Of a stretch of DNA of 14,313 nt, positions 1-7,233 are shown one piece after another. Every line of letters begins with the position of its first letter. Position 1 is the first letter of the stretch. The position numbers were made by a program, and so were the translations under genes. This DNA is from CAYFIW01 sp964343265. Lineage in GTDB: Bacteria; Chloroflexota; Dehalococcoidia; Lucifugimonadales; UBA826. The notes under the pieces are model-generated. The model was not told where the DNA came from and searched no databases. It saw only the letters and a program-made list of their open reading frames with translations. The stretch is taken from contig CAYFIW010000039.1 in NCBI GenBank assembly GCA_964343265.1, positions 1 through 14,313 on the forward strand, read 5' to 3'.

Positions 1-1371
1 TTCAACTTCTGCAAAATCATTTTCATATGCAGAAGATCTGTTGTGGCAGGCCCCTTTAGTACTGACAGCAAGAGCAAGTGCCATTGTTTTCAAGGACCGT
101 GGTTCGTACCCTGGCATTTCCAATCCCTTTACGTGCATCGCAAATTTTTCCCCCGTTCCACTTGCCAAAACTTTACTGGCTCTCAAGACACCCTCTGCAA
201 GCAGATCACCAATACCTTCCCGATGAACAATCTTTTTGAGAACCGATGACACTACTCCTGGTGTCGTGAGGTTTATATCGTCTTCACCTGTTAATTCTTT
301 TTCCTTACACTCTAAATACCAGGCGACCGTAGCGCCTGCACTTATAGTGTCCAGACCCATCTGGTCACAATATCGAACATTTTCCAGCATATCTCTCCGG
401 TTTGAAGATCCAACCAGCGGACCCATTGCAAATACACTCTGATATTCAAGTCGGGTGCTGTCACCTTTTGAACCGGGTATTTCTACTATCTTTTCACACC
501 CTATAGTGCAATTGGCACAGTGAGCCTGCTTGACTTCCAAATCTTGATAAATTGATTCCGCTTCAAATACTTCAATGTTCTCAATTTTTCCTTTTCTAAA
601 ATTAGATGAAGGTAAAACGTTTAAACGATTGAAAACAGATGTGTTAGCCATCGTACCAATAACCCGGTATTTTTCAGTCGCATTACCTATACTTTTTATA
701 CTGAGTTCTTTTCTTTTTGTTGATAGGGCACTTTCATTAAAGGAATTCGTACTCAAATTCCCTTTAATGCAAAGCGCCTTGATCTTTTTCGATCCCATCA
801 CTGCACCCACTCCGGTCCTTCCAGCTTGCCTCCCACCATCATTACTTATAGTTGCAAACCTAACCAGGTTTTCTCCTGCAGGGCCTATAGTTGCCACTCT
901 ATAATCGTCACCATAAGATTTCTTTAGTAAATCCTCCGTTTCTATGGTGCTAAGCCCTAAAAGATTTTCAGCATTTTCAAAAACAACTCCATTTTCGGTA
1001 ATCACCAAAAACTTCCATACAGGAACACTCCCCTTAATAACCAAAGCATCGTAGCCAGTCGCCTTCAATTCAGTCGCTAAAAAACTTGAAGACATAGAAT
1101 CCCCAACTAACCCCGTTAGGGGGGATTTTGAAACAACAGCAAACTTTGATGATGTAGTAACTTTTGTACCTACCAACGGACTTGTACAAAAAATAATGGG
1201 GTTTTCTGGATCAAAAGGATCAACCTTTCGAGGGCAATACTTGTACAGTAACCAGGTTGCCAACCCTGTGCCACCTATATAGTCTCTTAAAACATCTTCA
1301 TCGAAATACACGTCAGACGAATTTTGAGTGGTTGCATCTATCAACAAAAACTTGCCGTTATAACCGTACAT
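1..1371 (-). CDS. aor: Aldehyde:ferredoxin oxidoreductase family protein (tungsten/molybdenum pterin enzyme), 3' part missing
   Basis: The reading frame is open from an ATG at 1371 to the left edge, giving 457 residues without a stop. Family members are about 600 residues, so roughly the last quarter lies outside the window. The N-terminal pterin-binding domain is clear: YIGGTGLATWLLY (31-43), SKSPLTG (81-87), and the GGRQAGRTGVGAVMGSKKIKA region (179-199). A Cys-x2-Cys-x3-Cys set at C285, C288 and C292 would give three ligands of the [4Fe-4S] cluster; the fourth family cysteine is beyond the edge. Later conserved pieces are EYQSVFAMGP (309-318), GLDTISAG (339-346) and KGLEMPGYEPR (415-425). 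The family oxidises aldehydes to acids, or runs the reverse reaction, with ferredoxin and a W or Mo bis-pyranopterin; the substrate cannot be read from this part. A Shine-Dalgarno-like AGGTGG precedes the start, inside the end of the moaD-like gene 2 bases upstream, so the two are very likely cotranscribed and translationally coupled. Confidence 0.93.
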   Translation of the reverse strand, partial: MYGYNGKFLLIDATTQNSSDVYFDEDVLRDYIGGTGLATWLLYKYCPRKVDPFDPENPIIFCTSPLVGTKVTTSSKFAVVSKSPLTGLVGDSMSSSFLATELKATGYDALVIKGSVPVWKFLVITENGVVFENAENLLGLSTIETEDLLKKSYGDDYRVATIGPAGENLVRFATISNDGGRQAGRTGVGAVMGSKKIKALCIKGNLSTNSFNESALSTKRKELSIKSIGNATEKYRVIGTMANTSVFNRLNVLPSSNFRKGKIENIEVFEAESIYQDLEVKQAHCANCTIGCEKIVEIPGSKGDSTRLEYQSVFAMGPLVGSSNRRDMLENVRYCDQMGLDTISAGATVAWYLECKEKELTGEDDINLTTPGVVSSVLKKIVHREGIGDLLAEGVLRASKVLASGTGEKFAMHVKGLEMPGYEPRSLKTMALALAVSTKGACHNRSSAYENDFAEVE

Positions 1372-1373
1372 AT

Positions 1374-1670
1374 TTATCCACCTGACATGCTCGGCACTAT
1401 CAATATCGTATCGTTATCAAAAAATTCGGCGCTTGCATAATTAATGAAACACATCCCATCTCTGTTAAGGGTATAGCTAGATAGAAGCTTACCATTATCA
1501 ACGTCGATAATTTTCCCCGAAAACTGTGGAACCCCCTGAAGCAATGCCTCAGATATTAAACTCCAGCATGCAATTCCATCACAGAGTACTTTTAGGGTGA
1601 GTTTCTTTCTACCAGAAAGAATACGAGCGGTTCCAAAAAATTCGAAATTTATCGTTATTAGACTATCCAT
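1374..1670 (-). CDS. MoaD/ThiS-like ubiquitin-fold sulfur carrier
   Basis: This is a 98-residue protein if it starts at the ATG at 1670. An in-frame GTG at 1700 would add 10 residues but lies well inside mobA, so the ATG, which overlaps the mobA stop by 8 bases (ATGGATAG), is preferred. The C-terminus is the diagnostic part: an acidic/hydrophobic stretch DNDTILIVPSMSGG that ends in Gly-Gly exactly at the stop codon, as in MoaD, where the terminal glycine is adenylylated and then thiocarboxylated to donate sulfur to the pterin dithiolene. The N-terminal beta strand (ITINFEFFGTAR) also fits the beta-grasp fold. The middle is divergent and the protein is longer than typical MoaD (about 80 residues). 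MoaD-like genes next to aldehyde:ferredoxin oxidoreductase genes are common. No MoaE or MoeB partner is visible here. The role as sulfur donor for the neighbouring enzyme's cofactor is inferred. Confidence 0.82.
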   Translation of the reverse strand: MDSLITINFEFFGTARILSGRKKLTLKVLCDGIACWSLISEALLQGVPQFSGKIIDVDNGKLLSSYTLNRDGMCFINYASAEFFDNDTILIVPSMSGG

Positions 1671-2298
1671 TACGCGCGTCAAATAACTTGTATTGTTCAC
1701 GAGCAGTAAATAAATCGTCCTCTGTATTTACATTAAAAAAGCTTAACTCGGCCCCTTGGATGCTATTGATTACATCTTCACTTATTTCTTCCAAATAAAT
1801 TTCGTCAAAATAACTATCCATTCGAAAGTTGCCACTCAATATATTTTTCTCTATAAATGGAATACAAGTTGAGTTGTAAAGTGCATGAGTGGGTTGGTAA
1901 CGTCCATTTATTACCGGAACAATCGCATCACATCTATTCTTGCTTATGATCGACAACATGAAGCGAATTAATTCCCTCGATATAAATGGCATGTCGCAAG
2001 CTACGACAAGCGACCATAAAGTATCCGAAGCTTTTAAGCCGGTATAAAGTCCACCAATAGATCCTCTTCCTTTTAGATCGTCTGATCGATATTGGATACA
2101 CTTTGGAAGGCTCAATTCGTTTTGCCTCTCTGGACGATCACCTATAATCAAGACCTCGTCACAACTAGACTGCAGCGCGCCGATAACCCTATCAATTATC
2201 CTTTGACCCCCGACATCTACCGAGGCTTTATCCCTTCCTAATCTACTACTTTTACCCCCCGCCAGTATTATTCCGGTGACTCTTTGTGAATTACTCAT
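1663..2298 (-). CDS. mobA: Molybdenum cofactor guanylyltransferase MobA
   Basis: This 211-residue protein (E. coli MobA is 194) transfers GMP from GTP to molybdopterin to make the guanine dinucleotide form used by DMSO-reductase-family enzymes; it acts in the cytoplasm. The nucleotidyltransferase signature LAGGKSSRLGRDKA spans residues 12-25, with the conserved Lys at 24. GSIGGLYTGL (79-88), the metal-binding Asp in VVACDMPF (D102) and the C-terminal FFNVNTEDDL (187-196) are all in the expected order. The ATG at 2298 is 27 bases after the upstream moeA-type gene stop, behind a weak GAG-type Shine-Dalgarno. The end overlaps the moaD-like start. Its presence is notable because aldehyde:ferredoxin oxidoreductases use a pterin without a nucleotide, so MobA probably serves another enzyme as well. 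Confidence 0.94.
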   Translation of the reverse strand: MSNSQRVTGIILAGGKSSRLGRDKASVDVGGQRIIDRVIGALQSSCDEVLIIGDRPERQNELSLPKCIQYRSDDLKGRGSIGGLYTGLKASDTLWSLVVACDMPFISRELIRFMLSIISKNRCDAIVPVINGRYQPTHALYNSTCIPFIEKNILSGNFRMDSYFDEIYLEEISEDVINSIQGAELSFFNVNTEDDLFTAREQYKLFDARNG

Positions 2299-2325
2299 TA
2301 CACGCTCTCAAAAACCTATACATTC

Positions 2326-4266
2326 TCAATTGACGGTAATATACCTACCCATTTCTGAAACGTCATACCCACCAAGGGCATCAATTTTAGCTTTCAGTTT
2401 CTCAGATTTAAGGCATTCAATTAACCGATACACATTTGGATTATCCTCCAATTGATCTTCAAGAATAACGAGCTGATATTTCTCTTCACCCAACGGTATA
2501 AATTCCAAATCATTTGACAATGCTGCCGCTTCTATTCCAACGCCGACGTCGGCGTATCCACCTGATATAGCCGCTGCTACAGTCCAATGGGTGTACTCTT
2601 CATTGTCATACCCACGAATTGATTCACGGGCTATATTCAATTCATCTAGCTTGTAGTCAACGAAAAGCCGTGTTCCAGATCCTATTTGTCGGTTTATAAA
2701 CAAGCAATCATTTTCAACAATGGACTTAAGCCCAGATATCTCTTTGTGATTATTCTTTGCAAAGATAAGTCCCTGGGTCCGACCAACAAACTCATACAAT
2801 CTGACTTTTTGATCCGGCAAAAATCTAGTCACAGCTGACTGGTTGTATACACCAGTTTCAGTATCCAATAAATGACTACCAGCAAGATGAGCATATCCCT
2901 TGCTGAGGGCAATCAAACCTCCGACACTGCCAACACTTGATGTAACCAGCCTCAAATCTTTGTATAAATCCGATATTTCTTCAGCAAGAAGATGTAATGC
3001 TATATCATCACTTCCAGAGAGAATTATCGTATTTTCAATGCTCCGTCTTTCTCTCGTAAGTTCTACTACTATATTCTCCCCCTCATCCAACCCTTCTTTT
3101 CGTGAAGGAATATGACCAATACCATCTGACCGAGACATAGATAATGTCATAGCTGCCCCTCTCGGAGATGGTGTTGCAATAAAATCCCCTCCAACCTTCC
3201 CTAAATTCACCCTAATAAACTCATCTTCACCCATTGGTGACATTGTTTTCCTAGATATTTTTGCATTCACGAAATCACTAAGCCGTATAGTTTGTCCCAA
3301 CATATTTAACACGATTTTTTTTACAAATAATTGTGATGTAATGAAAGTAGAGGATGGATATCCAGGTAGCCCAAATATTGGGGTTCCGTCCACCTCTCCA
3401 AATATGACTGGATGACCGGGACGAATCGCTACCCCATGAAAATGGACTTTACCAATAGAATCAATGGATCCTGAAGTGTAATCTTCCGAGCCGGCTGAGG
3501 AGCCAGCAATTAAGATGATCAAATCATATTTTGTAGTTATTTCTTTAAGTTTATATTGTATTCTTTGAAATTCATCAGGTAGGAATTCCAACACTTCAGG
3601 AACTCCACCCCATCCCTGAACTTGCGTACTGACCATTAATGAATTGAACTCTATTACTTCGCCTGGTTTAGGTATAGACCCGATTGGAACCAGTTCATTA
3701 CCTGTAGGAATAATAGCTACTTTAGGTTTCCGTACTACTGAAATAGAACTATATCCCCCTGCCGCAAGGCAGGGTATATCTGAAACTCTTATCTCAGAAC
3801 CTTTTTGTAACAAGATTTCTGTAGTGGCTATGTCTTCTGCAATTTTTCTAATATGTTGGTATGGATATACTGATGCTCTTATTTGAATTTCGTCTTCCGA
3901 CACCTTTAAAACATCTTCGATCATGACAACCGAATCCATACCATCTGGCATTGGATCACCTGTATCTATCCAAATGTAATCGGAAACATGTTTTAGAAAC
4001 ACCGGGGTGTTGTCAGTAGCCCCAATAGTTTTTGAAGAATGAGTGGCAATCCCATCCATTGCAGCAGTGTTTGTTATTGGAGACGATATTTTGGCAAATA
4101 TTGTCCCAGATACCACTCTGCCTACCGCATCCTCCAAACGAACCAATTCATCTTCTTCTTCAAATGATGACCCAGCATCCAGAATCCACTCATCTAAAAT
4201 CGAGACGGCCTTGCTAAGAGGAATGTCCTTTAAGTAATAATTCCTATTTTCATTTCCAAAACTCAA
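2326..4266 (-). CDS. moeA: MoeA-type molybdopterin molybdenumtransferase fused to a PBP-like domain
   Basis: This protein has two parts. Residues about 10-410 (numbered from the TTG at 4272) are MoeA: TNTAAMDGIAT with the conserved Asp at 73, IPTGNELV (188-195), the molybdopterin-binding GSSAGSEDYTS (257-267), AIRPGHPVIFG (282-292) and GLPGYPSS (301-308). Residues about 412-640 match the PBP-like domain found fused to MoeA in archaea and some bacteria (MJ0886 type): GSDDIALHLLAEEIS, SVGSVGGLIAL, HLAGSHLLDTETGVYN, NRQIGSGTRLFVDY and RGYDNEEYTHWTVAAAI. MoeA inserts molybdate or tungstate into adenylylated pterin; the PBP part is thought to help recognise the metal oxyanion or pterin, which is an inference. 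The TTG at 4266 is chosen because GAGGA, overlapping the upstream moeA stop, sits 6 bases ahead of it; the TTG at 4272 would be too close. The usual KPGKP motif reads RPGHP. Confidence 0.93.
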   Translation of the reverse strand: MSFGNENRNYYLKDIPLSKAVSILDEWILDAGSSFEEEDELVRLEDAVGRVVSGTIFAKISSPITNTAAMDGIATHSSKTIGATDNTPVFLKHVSDYIWIDTGDPMPDGMDSVVMIEDVLKVSEDEIQIRASVYPYQHIRKIAEDIATTEILLQKGSEIRVSDIPCLAAGGYSSISVVRKPKVAIIPTGNELVPIGSIPKPGEVIEFNSLMVSTQVQGWGGVPEVLEFLPDEFQRIQYKLKEITTKYDLIILIAGSSAGSEDYTSGSIDSIGKVHFHGVAIRPGHPVIFGEVDGTPIFGLPGYPSSTFITSQLFVKKIVLNMLGQTIRLSDFVNAKISRKTMSPMGEDEFIRVNLGKVGGDFIATPSPRGAAMTLSMSRSDGIGHIPSRKEGLDEGENIVVELTRERRSIENTIILSGSDDIALHLLAEEISDLYKDLRLVTSSVGSVGGLIALSKGYAHLAGSHLLDTETGVYNQSAVTRFLPDQKVRLYEFVGRTQGLIFAKNNHKEISGLKSIVENDCLFINRQIGSGTRLFVDYKLDELNIARESIRGYDNEEYTHWTVAAAISGGYADVGVGIEAAALSNDLEFIPLGEEKYQLVILEDQLEDNPNVYRLIECLKSEKLKAKIDALGGYDVSEMGRYITVN

Positions 4267-4275
4267 AAACAATCC

Positions 4276-5505
4276 TCAATCTAAAAATACCTGAACATCA
4301 GCTCCGGCATATAAACCTGAAACATCAGGAGGAATTTCTATATATCCATCAGATTTTAATATGGTAGATATGGAATTTGACATACCCAGAACAGGCTGAA
4401 CATTGACCGCATCGATCTTTTTAACCAACTTAACTCTTATGTAATCAGTTCTCCCTGTCAGAGATGCAACGTTCTCTACTAGGTTTCCTGAGACGATAGG
4501 CCGGTGAAAAGGATTTGATAACCCTGCCAGTCCTAGAATTATTGGCTTGGCGACGATATCAAAAATCGTTAATGCGGACACTGGATTACCTGGCAACCCA
4601 ATGATTGGTTTATTGGAAACTAAGCCCAGAACAGTAGGCTTACCAGGTTTTACTGTTAAACCATGGATTAGCACTCCAGGTTCTCCAAGAGATTCAACAA
4701 CTTTTGAGGTTAAATCCCTGCTGCTTACGGAACTACCTGAAGTAAATATAAGCACATCACATTCATCGATAGAATTTTTCGCAACTTCAAACTGTTGTTG
4801 AAAATCATCTTTTTGACGGGGATATAACTTAATATCGACTGGCAAGGTCTCGCACGCTGCTGCAATAGTATACAAATTTATATCCCTGACCTGACCTAGT
4901 TGAGGGTTTACTGAAGGGTCCACAAGTTCATCTCCTGCCGAACATATACCCACAACTGGTTTCCTGTAGACATTGCAATTGGTGATTCCATTGGTCAGTA
5001 AAGAGCCAATAATACCTGCATCCACCATTTGTCCTTTTGATACGACATCACTCCCTTTTAAAAAATCGTCTCCTATCGGAACAATATTTTCACCAATAGA
5101 CACCGGCTTATAAACTTCCAATAATCCATTCTCCGTGATCTCGGTTTGCTCAAGCATGACCACGGCGTCTGCATTCTTAGCGATCATGCCTCCAGTGTGG
5201 GAAACAGCAGACTCACCAGATTTAATAGCAATGGTTGCGAGGGTACCCATAGGTATTTCCCCAATTACCTCCAGATAAGCAGGTAAAGAGTCTGAAGCTC
5301 CATACGTATCTGAGGCACGTACAGAATAACCATCCATAGATGAACGGGCGTAGGGTGGTAAATTATCGGAAGATTCATAATCCCTGGAAATAATACGACC
5401 GTGTGATTTTTCGGTGTCGACTATTTCATCGCTTATAACGGAGAGTTGACTAATCATAAATTTTGAAGCCGAGTCCGGACTAGTCAGGTTAAAAAATTCT
5501 GACAT
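4276..5505 (-). CDS. moeA: Molybdopterin molybdenumtransferase MoeA (stand-alone form)
   Basis: This is a 409-residue protein of normal MoeA length and domain order, without a PBP domain. Conserved pieces are HGRIISRDYESSDNLPPYARSS (35-56) followed directly by MDGYSV with the family Asp at 58, SAGDEL (189-194), TSGSSVSSRDLTS (255-267), VKPGKP (285-290) and IIGLPGNPVSA (301-311). It catalyses metal insertion into adenylylated molybdopterin in the cytoplasm. The ATG at 5505 is preferred over the GTG at 5514 because GAGGTG lies 6 bases before the ATG; the residues that follow (FNLTSPDSASKFM) match the usual MoeA N-terminus, so a later start is unlikely. The Shine-Dalgarno and part of the ATG lie in the 3' arm of a perfect 13-bp hairpin, so translation initiation may be controlled. 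The stop is 9 bases before the chosen start of the second moeA. Confidence 0.95.
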   Translation of the reverse strand: MSEFFNLTSPDSASKFMISQLSVISDEIVDTEKSHGRIISRDYESSDNLPPYARSSMDGYSVRASDTYGASDSLPAYLEVIGEIPMGTLATIAIKSGESAVSHTGGMIAKNADAVVMLEQTEITENGLLEVYKPVSIGENIVPIGDDFLKGSDVVSKGQMVDAGIIGSLLTNGITNCNVYRKPVVGICSAGDELVDPSVNPQLGQVRDINLYTIAAACETLPVDIKLYPRQKDDFQQQFEVAKNSIDECDVLIFTSGSSVSSRDLTSKVVESLGEPGVLIHGLTVKPGKPTVLGLVSNKPIIGLPGNPVSALTIFDIVAKPIILGLAGLSNPFHRPIVSGNLVENVASLTGRTDYIRVKLVKKIDAVNVQPVLGMSNSISTILKSDGYIEIPPDVSGLYAGADVQVFLD

Positions 5506-5540
5506 ATAGATCACCTCAGTAAGGTGATCTATATTACCAG
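5499..5540 (-). promoter_or_regulatory. Hairpin between fhs and moeA burying the moeA ribosome binding site
   Basis: A perfect 13-bp inverted repeat (ATATAGATCACCT at 5504-5516 and its complement at 5522-5534) encloses a 5-base loop. A further CTG/CAG pairing at 5538-5540 and 5499-5501 extends it across a small internal loop. On the minus strand the 3' arm contains the AGGTG of the moeA Shine-Dalgarno and the AT of the ATG at 5505, and the stem is followed by AATTTTTT. It could be the fhs terminator, an attenuator, or a translation-blocking hairpin. On the plus strand a run of eight T's also follows (5544-5551), but no plus-strand gene ends here. Confidence 0.75.
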
Positions 5541-5550
5541 ACCATTTTTT

Positions 5551-7173
5551 TTACAAACCTAGAATATTTCCCTCATCATCAACATCTAGCTGCCTCGGCG
5601 AACCTGGAAGCCCAGGCATAGTCATTATATTCCCTGCTATCGGATAGACGAATCCTGCTCCTCTGGAAACGCGTACGTCTGAAACCCTGAAGGTGTAATT
5701 AGATGGTAATCCCTTTAGGGACCGATTATGGGACAAAGAAAGATGGGTTTTAGCCATACAAATTGGCATGTCACCCCAACCATTAGATTCGTACTGACGG
5801 AGGGTTCTCCTAGCTGAAGCGGTATAAGACACATCGACAGCATTGTACATTTTAGTTGCAAGATTATAGATTTTCTCTTCTAGGGAACTTGACTCTTTAT
5901 ACATGTAAGTTATCTTCGGTTTATTCTCTTGGGTTGCTGAAACCACAGCTTCCGCAAGCCCTATCGCTCCATCTCCACCATTTTCATAGACATTGATTTC
6001 AACAGCCGCAAATGCACCCGATGACTCTGATTCAGATTTTATAACTTCGATTTCTGCATCTGTGTCGGTGGAAAATCTATTAATAGCAACTACGACCTCC
6101 AACCCAAACCCTTTTATAGCCGAAATCAAGTGAGTCAGGTTAGGCATTCCCCTAGAGACTGCTGCAGGATTTGATAGTCCAAGATCCTTTTGTGACACTC
6201 CACCATGAGATTTAAGAGCTCTGGAGGACGCGACTATCACTGCTGCATGTGGTTCTAAGTCATTAAATCGAGCCTTTATGTGCATAAATTTTTCAAAGCC
6301 AAGGTCTGCTCCAAAGCCAGCTTCTGTAAGAACATAGTCAGCGTGTCCAATTGCTACTCTGTCTGCGATAACAGAACAACATCCATGAGCAATATTACCG
6401 AATGGACCAGCGTGAACTAAAACTGGTTGTCCCTCAGTAGTCTGTACAAGATTCGGCTGGATAGCTGTCCTAAGTAATGACATCATTGATCCAACAGCGC
6501 CTATATCAGAGGCAGTTACCGGTTGCCCAGTCTTCAGATATCCGACAACCATTTTAGAAAGTCGCTCTCTCAAGTCGTTTAAATCTGAACAAAGAGCCAA
6601 GATTGCCATTACCTCAGATGCCGTGACAATATCGAATCCAGTTTCTCTAAGAGGCGCATTTCCTGAACCCCCTAGGCCCGTTGTAACATTGCGTAAAGAT
6701 CTTTCTTCTACGTCAGTAACTCTCCTTAAAGTGACGTTGGCAGGATCAAATCCACTTATTGATCCTCTTTGAGCCGCATTGTCAGTCAGTGCCGCCAAGA
6801 GGTTATGGGCGGAACCGACAGCATGCGCATCGCCAGTAAAATGAATATTAACTTCATCTTCTGGCTCAACCCGAGAAACTCCACCACCTGTTCCCCCTCC
6901 CTTGATCCCAAAAATAGGTCCCAGTGAAGGTTCTCTAAGAGTAGCGGCGACTTTTTTGCCGATTTTTCCAAGGCCTTGAGCTAGGCCCACAGTAGTGGTT
7001 GTTTTACCTTCTCCAGCAGGGGTCGGTGTAATGCCCGTGACCACTACAAGTTTTCCATCTTTAGAACCTTTGTATAATTCTGAAAGAGGAATTTTTGCTT
7101 TGTATTTTCCGTACGGTAATAGGGCATCGGAGGATATCCCCAATTGATCAGCTATTTCTTGAATTGGTCTCAT
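5551..7173 (-). CDS. fhs: Formate--tetrahydrofolate ligase
   Basis: This 540-residue cytoplasmic enzyme (family about 555-560) uses ATP to join formate to tetrahydrofolate, giving 10-formyl-THF. It begins one-carbon assimilation from formate and, in reverse, can make ATP. The ATP-binding P-loop TPAGEGKTTT is at 51-60, followed by EPSLGPIFGIKGGGTGGG (81-98) and the conserved HFTGDAHAVGSAHNLLAA (111-128). FGADLGFEKFM and, near the C-terminus, MPGLPGSPRQLDVDDEGNI are also family hallmarks. The ATG at 7173 has GAGG about 10 bases upstream. It lies 60 bases after the MFS gene and 45 bases before moeA, same strand. No folD or other folate gene is in the window. A cotranscribed link with pterin-cofactor genes suggests formate is produced or consumed by an enzyme served by this operon, which is an inference. 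Confidence 0.96.
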   Translation of the reverse strand: MRPIQEIADQLGISSDALLPYGKYKAKIPLSELYKGSKDGKLVVVTGITPTPAGEGKTTTTVGLAQGLGKIGKKVAATLREPSLGPIFGIKGGGTGGGVSRVEPEDEVNIHFTGDAHAVGSAHNLLAALTDNAAQRGSISGFDPANVTLRRVTDVEERSLRNVTTGLGGSGNAPLRETGFDIVTASEVMAILALCSDLNDLRERLSKMVVGYLKTGQPVTASDIGAVGSMMSLLRTAIQPNLVQTTEGQPVLVHAGPFGNIAHGCCSVIADRVAIGHADYVLTEAGFGADLGFEKFMHIKARFNDLEPHAAVIVASSRALKSHGGVSQKDLGLSNPAAVSRGMPNLTHLISAIKGFGLEVVVAINRFSTDTDAEIEVIKSESESSGAFAAVEINVYENGGDGAIGLAEAVVSATQENKPKITYMYKESSSLEEKIYNLATKMYNAVDVSYTASARRTLRQYESNGWGDMPICMAKTHLSLSHNRSLKGLPSNYTFRVSDVRVSRGAGFVYPIAGNIMTMPGLPGSPRQLDVDDEGNILGL

Positions 7174-7233
7174 GTTTTTTAAACCTCATCCCACTAATAA
7201 GGCAAACATGTTAGTCGTAAAACATCAATCAGT

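Noticed and set aside
1106..1123. Small inverted repeat CTAACCCCGTTAG with a G-run inside the aor gene
   Set aside because: It encodes the conserved SPLTGLVGD segment of the enzyme, so protein constraint explains it; no T-run or gene boundary is near.
7174..7233. Possible fhs promoter (TTTACG, 16 bases, TATTAG) and a 5-bp hairpin in the MFS-fhs gap
   Set aside because: Both matches are weak and of the kind expected by chance in AT-rich sequence.
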